A stretch of DNA of 64,000 nucleotides. Source: Microbacterium sp. Root53. GTDB taxonomy: Bacteria; Actinomycetota; Actinomycetes; Actinomycetales; Microbacteriaceae. A program made the translations under genes and the position numbers. Below are positions 52,130-60,255 of the stretch, one piece after another. The first letter of the stretch is position 1, and the number at the start of each line of letters is the position of its first letter. The DNA lies in contig NZ_LMFR01000012.1 of assembly GCF_001426925.1 (NCBI RefSeq), positions 521,646 to 585,645 of the forward strand, read 5' to 3'. Below the pieces are notes generated by a model that did not search any database, was not told the DNA's origin, and worked only from the letters and a program-made list of their open reading frames with translations.

Positions 52130-52897
52130 TCAGGCGCGCTCGGCGAGGATGCGCTGGAGCCAGGCATGCGTCGAGCGCGTCATGTCCGCCGGCACGCCGG
52201 CCTCGTCGAGCAGCGCCAGGGCGTCGCGCATCTCGTGCTCGCGTCGCTCGGCGTGCGTGTAGGTGCCGGCGACCAGCCTGTCCACGACCGCGTCGCCGTC
52301 GGGCCCCAGCTCGGCGGCGATCTGCGCGCGCAGCCAGCCCTCGGCGCCGGCGGCCCTCGCGGCGCCGAGGCTCTCGAGCACGAGCGCGGCCAGCCCCTTC
52401 ATGAAGGTCGCCCGCAGCAGCTTCAGGCGGGCGGCGGCGCCGATGCCGCCCGGCACGACGTCGACCGGCACGCCGAACGGGCGCATCCGCTCCGCGAACT
52501 CCTCCGCGGCGCCACCGCTGGCGAGCAGCGGCGTCCGGTGGTCCGCGCGCGGCACAGGCGCCAGCACGGCGACGTCGGTCACGCGCATGCCGGCCGCGGC
52601 GGCCACCTCGGCCACGGCGCGCTTGGTCTCGAGCGCCGCCGTGTTGAGATCGGCGAGCAGGGTCCCGGGCGCCATCCACGCGACCGCGTCGCGCGCGGCC
52701 TCGACGGAGGCCCGCGCTCCGACCAGGCTGAGCACGATCTCGGCGCCGTCGACGCACTCCGCCAGCCGATCGCGCTGCCCCACCCCCGGCACGACGACGT
52801 GGGGGTCGTACCCCGCGACCTCGGCGCCGGCGGCCGCGAGGCCCCGCGCGTATCGGCTTCCCGCCTCGCCCAGCCCCATCACCGCGATGCGCGTCAT
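52130..52897 (-). CDS. 6-Phosphogluconate dehydrogenase-like NAD-binding protein (DUF1932-type)
   Basis: A 255-aa beta-hydroxyacid-dehydrogenase-like protein. GLGEAGSRYARGL binds NAD(P) near the N-terminus. The C-terminal helical half (LKLLRATFMKGLAALVLESL) has the Lys position of this superfamily and looks like the DUF1932 group. TACATT sits 6 nt before the ATG and no ribosome binding site is seen. It ends 7 bp from the ligM stop in the opposite sense and starts beside the ABC importer promoter. It may reduce a hydroxy/keto acid in the pathway; the substrate is unknown. Confidence 0.75.
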   Translation of the reverse strand: MTRIAVMGLGEAGSRYARGLAAAGAEVAGYDPHVVVPGVGQRDRLAECVDGAEIVLSLVGARASVEAARDAVAWMAPGTLLADLNTAALETKRAVAEVAAAAGMRVTDVAVLAPVPRADHRTPLLASGGAAEEFAERMRPFGVPVDVVPGGIGAAARLKLLRATFMKGLAALVLESLGAARAAGAEGWLRAQIAAELGPDGDAVVDRLVAGTYTHAERREHEMRDALALLDEAGVPADMTRSTHAWLQRILAERA

Positions 52898-52934
52898 GGC
52901 GTCAATGTACGACCCGGTAACGATTCGCGCCACG

Positions 52935-52944
52935 ATTGTTGACA
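52935..52944. promoter_or_regulatory. ATTG-N2-GACA motif before the ABC importer
   Basis: ATTGTTGACA lies between the divergent DUF1932-type gene and livG. The 15 bases ATTGTTGACACCAGG resemble, on the opposite strand, the site near ligM. Its position within the divergent promoter region suits a GntR operator. Confidence 0.5.
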
Positions 52945-53058
52945 CCAGGTACCTATATCCATAGCCTTCCGATACCGGAGCACCGACGCTCCCACCCGAC
53001 GCGGCACAACCGCGGGATCGCTCCGGACGACCGACCCGACGCACAGGAGACAGGAGCG

Positions 53059-53841
53059 ATGGCCGCTCGACTCACCCTGCAGGACGTGAACCTCCGCTTC
53101 GGCGGCGTGACGGTGCTGCACGACGTGGGCTTCACGGTCGAGCCCGGCGAGATCCTCGGTCTCGTGGGCCCGAACGGCGCCGGCAAGACCTCGCTGTTCA
53201 ACTGCATCAGCGGTCACTACCGCCCCTCATCCGGGTCGATCGCGATCGACGGCGCCGAGGTCAGCGGATCGCACCCGTCACGCCTGGCCGGCCACGGCCT
53301 CGCGCGCACGTTCCAGCACCCGGCGCTGCAGCTGCACGCCACCGTGCTCGAGAACGTCCTGCTCGGCGGCCACACCCGCCTGCCGGCCGGCCCGCTGGCC
53401 TGGTCCCTGCGCGTGCCTCCGACCGGTCGGCGTGAGCGGGAGCTGCGCGAGGAGGCACTCGCGCTCCTCGAGAAGCACCGCCTCGGCTGGGCCGCGCATC
53501 TCACCGCGGACGAGCTCTCGCACGGCCTGCACAAGGGCGTCGAGCTGTGCCGGGCGCTGCTGATGCGGCCGAGTCTCCTGCTGCTGGACGAGCCGGCCGC
53601 CGGCCTGTCGCACGGCGAGGTGCAGCGCTTCATCGAGACGGTCCGGGACCTGCGCGCGAACGAGGACATCACGATCGTGATCGTCGAGCACCACATGGGC
53701 CTGATCTCCGCGCTCACCGACCGCGTGGTCGTGCTCGACCACGGCCGCAAGCTCATGGAGGGCACGGCGGCCGAGGCGCAGGCCGATCCCCGCGTGATCG
53801 AGGCCTACATCGGCAAGGAGGCGGCGGATGACGCTGCTTGA
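53059..53841 (+). CDS. livG: Liv-type ABC transporter ATP-binding protein
   Basis: ATPase of 260 aa for a branched-chain-amino-acid-type importer. Walker A is GPNGAGKT (about 37-44), with the Liv-typical ARTFQHPALQ after it and Walker B LLLLDEPAAGL. The ABC signature is degenerate: LSHGLHKGVEL instead of LSYGQQRRLEI. ATG 53059 follows ACAGGAG. The cluster context (O-demethylase, gallate-type operon) points to aromatic-acid uptake rather than amino acids. Confidence 0.88.
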   Translation: MAARLTLQDVNLRFGGVTVLHDVGFTVEPGEILGLVGPNGAGKTSLFNCISGHYRPSSGSIAIDGAEVSGSHPSRLAGHGLARTFQHPALQLHATVLENVLLGGHTRLPAGPLAWSLRVPPTGRRERELREEALALLEKHRLGWAAHLTADELSHGLHKGVELCRALLMRPSLLLLDEPAAGLSHGEVQRFIETVRDLRANEDITIVIVEHHMGLISALTDRVVVLDHGRKLMEGTAAEAQADPRVIEAYIGKEAADDAA

Positions 53842-54538
53842 GCTGACCGACGTGACCGCCTCGTACGGGCCCGTGCAGGTGCTCGAGGGGGTGTCGCTGA
53901 GCGTGCCGGACGGCGGGGCCGTGGGCATCCTGGGCGCGAACGGCGCCGGGAAGACCACGACCCTGCGAGCGATCAGCGGCGTGGTGCGCACGGGCGGAGG
54001 CATCGTGTTCGACGGACAGAGCATCCGCGGCCTGCGCCCCGACCAGGTCGCCGCCCGGGGAATCGCGCACGTGCCCGAGGGCCGCGGCACGCTGCCCAAC
54101 CTGACGGTCCGCGAGAACCTCCTGGTCGGCGCATACCTGCGCAAGGACCGCCGTGCGATCGCGGGCGACATCGACTACCTGCTCGACCTGTTCCCCAATC
54201 TTCACGAGCGCATCGGGTCGAACGCGTCGGCGCTGTCGGGCGGCGAGCAGCAGATGCTCGCGGTGGGCCGCGCCGTCATGGCGAGGCCGCGCCTGCTGCT
54301 GCTCGACGAGCCGTCGCTCGGACTGGCGCCCAGCACCGCCAAGAACGTGTACGACGCGATCCGGCGCCTGCGCCTCGAGTCGGGCATCGCGATGCTCGTG
54401 GTCGAGCAGAACGCGAACCTCGCCTTCGGGATCGTCGACACCGCCACGGTGCTCGAGACCGGCCGCAGTGTGCTCACCGGCACGTCGGCCGAGCTGAGGG
54501 GCCGTGACGAGATCCGCCGGGCGTACCTGGGAGGCTGA
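53828..54538 (+). CDS. livF: Liv-type ABC transporter ATP-binding protein
   Basis: Second ATPase of the importer, 236 aa. Walker A GANGAGKTT, the LivF-like VPEGRGTLPNLTVRENL, a regular signature LSGGEQQMLAVGRA and Walker B LLLLDEPSLGL. It overlaps livG by 14 bp. In combination with the degenerate signature of LivG, one of the two composite ATP sites may be weak. Confidence 0.9.
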   Translation: MTLLELTDVTASYGPVQVLEGVSLSVPDGGAVGILGANGAGKTTTLRAISGVVRTGGGIVFDGQSIRGLRPDQVAARGIAHVPEGRGTLPNLTVRENLLVGAYLRKDRRAIAGDIDYLLDLFPNLHERIGSNASALSGGEQQMLAVGRAVMARPRLLLLDEPSLGLAPSTAKNVYDAIRRLRLESGIAMLVVEQNANLAFGIVDTATVLETGRSVLTGTSAELRGRDEIRRAYLGG

Positions 54539-54539
54539 C

Positions 54540-55421
54540 GTGGGCACCTTCATCCAACTCGTCGTCGACGGCCTCGCCATGGGGTCGATCTACGCGGCGC
54601 TGGCGCTCGCGATCGTCATCGTCAACCAGTCCACGGGCATGATCAACTTCGCGCAGGGCGGGATGGCCGTGCTGTCGGGCTACCTCGCGTACGCCTTCCT
54701 CGGCCTGGGCCTCCCCCTGCCACTGGCCATCCTCGCGGCGGTCGCGATCTCGTTCGCCCTCGGCGCCGTCGTCGAGCGCTTCCTGATCCGGCGGTTCGAG
54801 GGCGGCGACCCCGACACCGCCGTCGTGGCGACGATCGGCCTGCTCACCCTCATCACGGGCGTGTGCGGCTGGATCTGGTCGTACAACAACCTGCAGTTCC
54901 CGTCGCTGTTCCCGCCGGACTCGTTCCCGCTGCTGGGCGCCGCGATCAGCTGGCGCTCGCTGGGGACGTTCCTCACCATCGCCGCGATCATGGTGCTGCT
55001 CCAGCTGCTGTTCCAGCGCACCAAGGTCGGGCTGGCGCTGCGCGCGGTGGCGGACAACCCCCGGTCCTCGTCCTTCTCGGGCCTCCCGGTAGGGCGGCTT
55101 CTCATGGTCGGATGGGGCCTGGCGGCCGCGCTAGGCGCCGTGGCGGGCGCGCTCGTGGCGCCCCGCCTGTCCCTCACACCGGGCATGCTCGACGGCGCGC
55201 TCGTCTACGCGCTCGCGGCGGTGATCCTCGGCGGGGCCTCGAGCCCGATCGGCGTCGTGGTGGCGGCATGGCTGATCGGCGTGCTGGAGAACCTCGCCGC
55301 CGTGTACGTGCCCTTCATCGGCCACGATCTCAAGATCGCCGTGCCGTTCATCCTGCTCTTCGTCGTGCTGCTGATCAGGCCGCAGGGCCTGTTCGGGCGC
55401 AAGACCGTGGTGCGTGTCTGA
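54540..55421 (+). CDS. livH: Liv-type ABC transporter permease
   Basis: A 293-aa permease with about eight helices. GLAMGSIYAALALAIVIVNQSTGMINFAQGGMAVL is the classical LivH opening (about 12-46). GLALRAVADNPRSSSFSGLPVGR is the coupling loop. GTG at 54540 has GGGAGG upstream and gives the usual N-terminus. The stop overlaps livM as TGATG. Confidence 0.92.
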   Translation: MGTFIQLVVDGLAMGSIYAALALAIVIVNQSTGMINFAQGGMAVLSGYLAYAFLGLGLPLPLAILAAVAISFALGAVVERFLIRRFEGGDPDTAVVATIGLLTLITGVCGWIWSYNNLQFPSLFPPDSFPLLGAAISWRSLGTFLTIAAIMVLLQLLFQRTKVGLALRAVADNPRSSSFSGLPVGRLLMVGWGLAAALGAVAGALVAPRLSLTPGMLDGALVYALAAVILGGASSPIGVVVAAWLIGVLENLAAVYVPFIGHDLKIAVPFILLFVVLLIRPQGLFGRKTVVRV

Positions 55422-56434
55422 TGGGGGGCCTCAAGATGCTGTGGAGCAGGGGCTGGGTGCGGATCGCGGTCGGCGCGGTGATCGCGCTCGCGCTGATCCT
55501 CGCGCCGCTCAACTTCGACGTCGCCACCAACCAGGCCCTCGCACGGGTCGGGGTCTTCGCCGTCGCCGTCCTCGGCCTGAACGTCATCATGGGCTACACC
55601 GGCCAGGTGTCCCTGGGCCAGATCTTCTTCCTGGGCCTCGGCGCCTACGTCACCGCGTACGGCGTCAACCAGGACTGGAACATCCTCCTCGTGTTCGCGC
55701 TCGCGGTCCTCCTCCCCGGCCTCTCCGGCTACGTCGTCGCGCTGGCCGCGGCGCGGCTGGGCGGACTCGCGATCGCGATGGTCACGATCGCCCTGCCGAT
55801 CATCGGCGTCCCGCTCGCCAAGCGCCTGGCCGAGTGGACCGGCGGATCGCAGGGCACGTCGGCGCGGTTCTCCTCCGCGCCCGACTGGTCGGGCCTCGCC
55901 AACGACCAGTGGCAGTACTACCTCGTGCTGCTCATCACGGCCGTCGTGTTCCTCCTGATCCGCAATCTCGTGCGCGGCAAGTTCGGGCGGGCGCTCGCGA
56001 TCGTCAAGGAGAACGAGGCGGTCGCGTCGTCGATGGGCATCTCGCCGTACCGCTACAAGGTGATGGCGTTCACGATCGCCGCCATGATCGGCGGGGTCAG
56101 CGGATTCCTCTACATGGTGGTCGTGCAGTACACGTCCCCCGAGACGCTCGCGTTCCACCACTCGATCAGCCTGCTCGCGTCGATGGTGATCGGCGGCGCG
56201 GCCAGCATCGTCGGCTCGCTCATCGGCGGCGCCTACTACGTGCTCGTGCCCAACGTCACGAACGAGATCGACGCGACCCTCACCTCGCTGCTGCAGGGCG
56301 CGATCCTGCTGGTCGTGCTGTTCGTCCTGCCCGGGGGCGTGGTGAGCCTGCCCCGCGTGATCCGTCGGCTGCTGCGCCGGCGCGGCGGCGAGCACGGCGC
56401 GCATGCACCGGAGGAACCCGGCTCCCCCACGTAA
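55421..56434 (+). CDS. livM: Liv-type ABC transporter permease
   Basis: The partner permease, 337 aa with about ten helices. LGLNVIMGYTGQVSLGQIFFLG is the LivM motif near 48-68, and GRALAIVKENEAVASSMGISPYRYK is the coupling loop. The C-terminus is basic and then His/Glu-rich. It lies 30 bp before the binding-protein gene. Confidence 0.92.
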   Translation: MGGLKMLWSRGWVRIAVGAVIALALILAPLNFDVATNQALARVGVFAVAVLGLNVIMGYTGQVSLGQIFFLGLGAYVTAYGVNQDWNILLVFALAVLLPGLSGYVVALAAARLGGLAIAMVTIALPIIGVPLAKRLAEWTGGSQGTSARFSSAPDWSGLANDQWQYYLVLLITAVVFLLIRNLVRGKFGRALAIVKENEAVASSMGISPYRYKVMAFTIAAMIGGVSGFLYMVVVQYTSPETLAFHHSISLLASMVIGGAASIVGSLIGGAYYVLVPNVTNEIDATLTSLLQGAILLVVLFVLPGGVVSLPRVIRRLLRRRGGEHGAHAPEEPGSPT

Positions 56435-56464
56435 TCCCCACCCCCCACAAGAGAGAAGGTCAGC

Positions 56465-57721
56465 ATGGACATGCGCAGCAGAGCCCTCGGCATCGTCGCC
56501 GGCGGAGCCATCCTCGCGCTCGCCCTCGGCGGCTGTGCGCGAGGCGCCGACGGCGGCGGCACCGGAGGCGGGGACGGCGGCTCGGCCGCCAGCCCCGGCA
56601 TCACGGACGACACCATCACGCTGGGCGTCACGACGCCGCTCAGCGGCGCGACGGCCGGGCCGGGCAACTGCACGGTCGCGGGTCTCGTCGCCTACTTCGG
56701 CGAGACCGGGCCGGTCGAGTTCGGCGACGGCAAGACGCGCGAGGTCGTCATCGAGGCGTTCGACGACGCGTACGACCCCCAGAAGGCGCTGTCGAACTTC
56801 CAGCAGAACCAGGCGGACGTGTTCGCGTTCACGTCGGGCCTCGGCACTCCCACCAACCGCGCCTACCGCGAGGCCGCGATCGAGGAGGAGGTGCCGCAGG
56901 TGCTCGTCATGACGGGCGACCCGCTCTTCAGCGACCGCACCGAGAGCCCGTGGCAGCTCGGCTTCGTGCCGATCTACCAGAACGAGGGCGAGGCGTTCGG
57001 CGAGCTCCTGGCCTCGTCGGGAGAGGACCTCACGGTCGCCATCCTGTCGCAGAACGACGACTACGGCGCCGGCTACGTCGAGGGCTTCAAGACCGCCGTC
57101 GAAGGCGCCGACAACATCGAGATCGTGAAGGAGCTCACGTACGAGGCGACCGACACCTCGGTCGACGCGCAGCTGACCGAGCTGGCCGCGACCGACGCGG
57201 ACGTGTTCTTCAACGCCATGTCGATCACCCCGCTGGTGATCTCGTCGATCGAGAAGGCGCGCGAGCTCGACTGGGAGCCGAGCTGGTTCCTGCCGTCGAA
57301 CACGTCGAGCCCCGTGGCGATCCTCGGGCCGGCGGGTGCCGACCCCGAGCACGGCTACTACTCGGTGTCGTTCGCCAAGGCGCCCCAGAGCCCCGCGTTC
57401 GCCGAGGACGAGGACGTCAAGACGTTCCTCGCGGCGCTCGAGGAGCACTCGGGCGACTACACCACGACGCCCGACTTCCCGCACTGCATGTGGAGCTGGA
57501 TGGTCGGCGCGACGCTGCAGGAGGCGTTCGCCGCGATGGAGGAGCCCACGCGCGAGAGCTTCATGGAGGCGCTGCAGGGCATCTCGGGGTTCACTGCGCC
57601 GCTGATGCTCGAGGGCACGTCGATCGACACGACGCAGGACGGGCAGCCGGCCGTGTCGACCGTGGTGGTCCAGCGCTACAACGGCCAGGGCTACGCGGAG
57701 GCCGAGACGTTCGAGGACTGA
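56465..57721 (+). CDS. Leu/Ile/Val-binding-type substrate-binding lipoprotein
   Basis: Extracytoplasmic receptor of the importer, 418 aa. The lipoprotein signal MDMRSRALGIVAGG...LALGGC ends with a Cys at about 24. After a Gly-rich linker comes the type I binding-protein fold (TLGVTTPLSGATAGPGNCTVAGLVAYFGE). Cargo-contacting residues cannot be read by eye, but the gene order livGFHM-receptor within an aromatic cluster suggests an aromatic or carboxylic acid ligand. A terminator follows. Confidence 0.9.
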   Translation: MDMRSRALGIVAGGAILALALGGCARGADGGGTGGGDGGSAASPGITDDTITLGVTTPLSGATAGPGNCTVAGLVAYFGETGPVEFGDGKTREVVIEAFDDAYDPQKALSNFQQNQADVFAFTSGLGTPTNRAYREAAIEEEVPQVLVMTGDPLFSDRTESPWQLGFVPIYQNEGEAFGELLASSGEDLTVAILSQNDDYGAGYVEGFKTAVEGADNIEIVKELTYEATDTSVDAQLTELAATDADVFFNAMSITPLVISSIEKARELDWEPSWFLPSNTSSPVAILGPAGADPEHGYYSVSFAKAPQSPAFAEDEDVKTFLAALEEHSGDYTTTPDFPHCMWSWMVGATLQEAFAAMEEPTRESFMEALQGISGFTAPLMLEGTSIDTTQDGQPAVSTVVVQRYNGQGYAEAETFED

Positions 57722-57733
57722 TCGGATGACGAA

Positions 57734-57766
57734 GGGCGCCCGGCGGGAACCCCCCACCGGGCGCCC
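57734..57766. terminator. Bidirectional terminator after the binding-protein gene
   Basis: GGGCGCCCGG (57734-57743) pairs with CCGGGCGCCC (57757-57766). It lies between the convergent ends of the binding-protein gene and the gntR-type gene. Confidence 0.75.
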
Positions 57767-57780
57767 CTCGCCGCCGGGAA

Positions 57781-58455
57781 TCAGCGCATGTCGGACAGCA
57801 GCGCGATGATGCCCTCGAGGTGGCGCCGGGTGGCCTCGGCCGCGGCATCGGCGTCGCGAGCCAGCACGGCGTCGATGATCGCGATGTGCTCGGGTGCCGA
57901 CTGGTTCACGCGGCCCGGGTGATACGCGAGCCGGAACTGGTGCCGGGCCGACTGGGCCAGCAGCCGCTCGAGCAGGCGCGTCGCGGTCGCGTGACCGCTG
58001 ATGTCGCGGATGCGCCGGTCCATCTCCTGGTTCAGCGACGCGTAGCCGACCAGATCGCCCGCCGCGACGGCGGCCTGGATGCGCTCGCGCAGGTCGACGA
58101 GGCCCGACGCGTCCTCCTCGGTGAGGTTCTCGGCGGCCTTCCGCGCGCACAGCACCTCCAGCCCGATGCGCACCTCGACGATCTCGATGGCCTCATCGAC
58201 CGTGATCGCGCGCACGCGGGCTCCGCGGTTGGGCAGCCGTTCGACCAGCCCCTCCCCCGCGAGGTTCATCAGGGCGGTCCGCACGGACGCGCGGCTGGCC
58301 TCGAAGCGGTCGCTGAGGTCGGCCTCGATCAGGCGCTGATGCGGCGCGAAGTCGCCGCTCAGCAGGGCCTCGCGGATGCGGTCGGTCAGTTCGGCGGCGG
58401 CGGGGCGGGCGGCGCCCTCGACGCCCGCGGTCTGCGGCTCGGTGGTGGTCGGCAC
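57781..58455 (-). CDS. GntR-family regulator (FCD/FadR-type)
   Basis: A 224-aa repressor-type protein. The winged HTH (about 12-75: LSDRFEASRASVRTALMNLAGEGLVERLPNRGARV) is followed by an all-helical FCD ligand domain with the metal-binding His pattern (EMDRRIRD...HQFRLAYH...EHIAIIDAV...RRHLEG). GTG at 58455 is chosen because GAGGAGGAAGC precedes it. Divergent from the aldehyde dehydrogenase gene. The ATTG-N2-GACA motif at three promoters of the cluster makes it the likely local regulator, with an aromatic or keto-acid effector. Confidence 0.87.
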   Translation of the reverse strand: MPTTTEPQTAGVEGAARPAAAELTDRIREALLSGDFAPHQRLIEADLSDRFEASRASVRTALMNLAGEGLVERLPNRGARVRAITVDEAIEIVEVRIGLEVLCARKAAENLTEEDASGLVDLRERIQAAVAAGDLVGYASLNQEMDRRIRDISGHATATRLLERLLAQSARHQFRLAYHPGRVNQSAPEHIAIIDAVLARDADAAAEATRRHLEGIIALLSDMR

Positions 58456-58536
58456 GCTTCCTCCTCGCGCGGTCTCCGGGGCGCGACCATGCCCCTCCCG
58501 CTCATTCTCGCCGCAACCGCCAGGATCGTCCCACAT

Positions 58537-58556
58537 ATTGGCGACAACCCTTGTCG
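58537..58556. promoter_or_regulatory. ATTG-N2-GACA motif and CGACAA-N3-TTGTCG repeat
   Basis: ATTGGCGACA (58537-58546) is the third copy of the cluster motif. It overlaps an inverted repeat CGACAA-CCC-TTGTCG (58542-58556). The place is between the gntR-type gene and the aldehyde dehydrogenase gene, so it may control both. Confidence 0.5.
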
Positions 58557-58654
58557 TGCCGCTCGGCCCCGATGAGACTGGGCGATACACGCCGCGGCGC
58601 TCGGCGGCCGGCGTGATCCCCCCAGCGCGATCCCACAGAGAGGTGAGTGATCCC

Positions 58655-60211
58655 ATGACGGACACCGAGAACGCCGTGGTCAGCACGGACGCGGCATCCG
58701 GCCCGGCGAACGACACGGACGTCGGCACGGCGACCGAGTCGGCCGTACGAACCGGGCTCTACATCGGCGGCGAGGAGCGGTTCACGGGAGAGACGCTCAA
58801 GATCGCCGACCCCGGCAAGCCGGGCGCGGTGGTCGGCGAGGCCGCGGCCGCGTCGCCGCAGGACGTCGCCGACGCGGTGGCGGCCGCGAAGGCCGCGTTC
58901 CCCGCGTGGTCCGCGCTCTCCGCGCAGGAGCGCGCCAAGGCCATGGCCGACGCGATCGCCGGCATCGCGGACGACCGCGACGAGGACGCCGCCATCCTGT
59001 CGCAGGAGAACGGCAAGATCCGCATGGAGGCGTGGATCGACGCGCTCGTGTTCGAGATCCGCTGGAACCTCGCGCTGGCCCTGGCGGACGAGGTCGACCA
59101 GGGCAAGGTGCTCGAGCCTGCACCAGGCATCCCCGTGACGACGCAGGTCGGCTACCAGCCGCTGGGCGTGACGACGATCATCGTGCCGTTCAACTGGCCG
59201 ATCGCGATCCTCGGCGCCTCGCTGCCGCACGCCCTCCTGGCGGGCAACACCGCGATCGTGAAGCCGCCGCCCTCCGCCCCGCTCGCCACGGCGCGCGTCG
59301 TGCAGCGCGTGGCCGAGAAGCTGCCGCCGGGCGTGCTCAACATCGTGACCGGCAAGGACGAGAACATGGCGGGGCTCATCCAGAACCCGGATGTCGCGAA
59401 GCTGTGCTTCACCGGCAGCGTCAACGGCGGCAAGCGGATGATGGAGATGGCGTCCAAGACGCTCACGCGCGTGACGCTCGAGCTGGGCGGCAACGACGCG
59501 GCGGTCGTGGCGGAGGACGCCATCCTGGACGACACGCACCTCGACCGGCTGTTCGCGGCCATCTACGACACGACCGGCCAGATCTGCATGAACGCCAAGC
59601 GCGTCTACGTGCACCGCTCGCGGCTGGACGAGCTCGTCGCCGGCCTCGAGGCGCGGCTGCAGAAGGTGCAGCTCGGCTACGGGCTCGACGAGGGCACCAC
59701 GATGGGCCCGCTGCACCAGCCGGCGCAGAAGGCGTTCGTGGAGGAGATCATCCAGGAGGCGAAGGACGCGGGGGCCGAGGTGCGCGAGTACGGCGAGCTG
59801 CCCGGCGGCGAACTCGCAGGCGGCAACTTCCTGCGACCGGCGCTCGTGATCGATCCGGATCCGTCGCTGCGTGTGGTCACCATGGAGCAGTTCGGCCCCG
59901 TGATCCCTCTCATCCCGTTCGACACCGAGGACGAGGCGATCGCCGCCGCCAACGACACCTGGGGCGGCCTGTGCGGCTCGGTGTGGACGGCCGATCCGGG
60001 GACCGCGCAGCGGATCGGCGCGCAGCTGCAGTGCGGCTACGTCTGGGTCAACGACCACGGCGCCACCCGCCTGGACCTCCGCGCGCCGTTCGGCGGCATG
60101 AAGCAGTCGGGCTTCGGCCGCGAACAGGGCATCGAGGGTGTCCGCGCCTTCCAGGACACCCGCTCGATCGCGGTGCTCGACGAGGAGGCGCTGAAGGCCA
60201 TGGCGCACTGA
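58655..60211 (+). CDS. NAD(P)-dependent aldehyde dehydrogenase
   Basis: A 518-aa ALDH-superfamily enzyme. The catalytic residues are complete: Asn 180 in PFNWP, Glu 276 in LELGG and Cys 311 in GQICMNAKR; FTGSVNGGK binds the cofactor, and FGGMKQSGFGREQG is near the end. The N-terminus has about 32 extra Ala/Thr-rich residues. The ATG is preceded by AGAGAGGTGAG at a slightly long distance, and an upstream GTG four codons away is possible. In this cluster it probably oxidises an aromatic aldehyde (vanillin- or syringaldehyde-type) to the acid for LigM, but the sequence alone does not fix the substrate. Confidence 0.85.
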   Translation: MTDTENAVVSTDAASGPANDTDVGTATESAVRTGLYIGGEERFTGETLKIADPGKPGAVVGEAAAASPQDVADAVAAAKAAFPAWSALSAQERAKAMADAIAGIADDRDEDAAILSQENGKIRMEAWIDALVFEIRWNLALALADEVDQGKVLEPAPGIPVTTQVGYQPLGVTTIIVPFNWPIAILGASLPHALLAGNTAIVKPPPSAPLATARVVQRVAEKLPPGVLNIVTGKDENMAGLIQNPDVAKLCFTGSVNGGKRMMEMASKTLTRVTLELGGNDAAVVAEDAILDDTHLDRLFAAIYDTTGQICMNAKRVYVHRSRLDELVAGLEARLQKVQLGYGLDEGTTMGPLHQPAQKAFVEEIIQEAKDAGAEVREYGELPGGELAGGNFLRPALVIDPDPSLRVVTMEQFGPVIPLIPFDTEDEAIAAANDTWGGLCGSVWTADPGTAQRIGAQLQCGYVWVNDHGATRLDLRAPFGGMKQSGFGREQGIEGVRAFQDTRSIAVLDEEALKAMAH

Positions 60212-60255
60212 GAGGCGGAACGGAGCGGGCTGCGGTCGCGAGAGAATAGGACACG

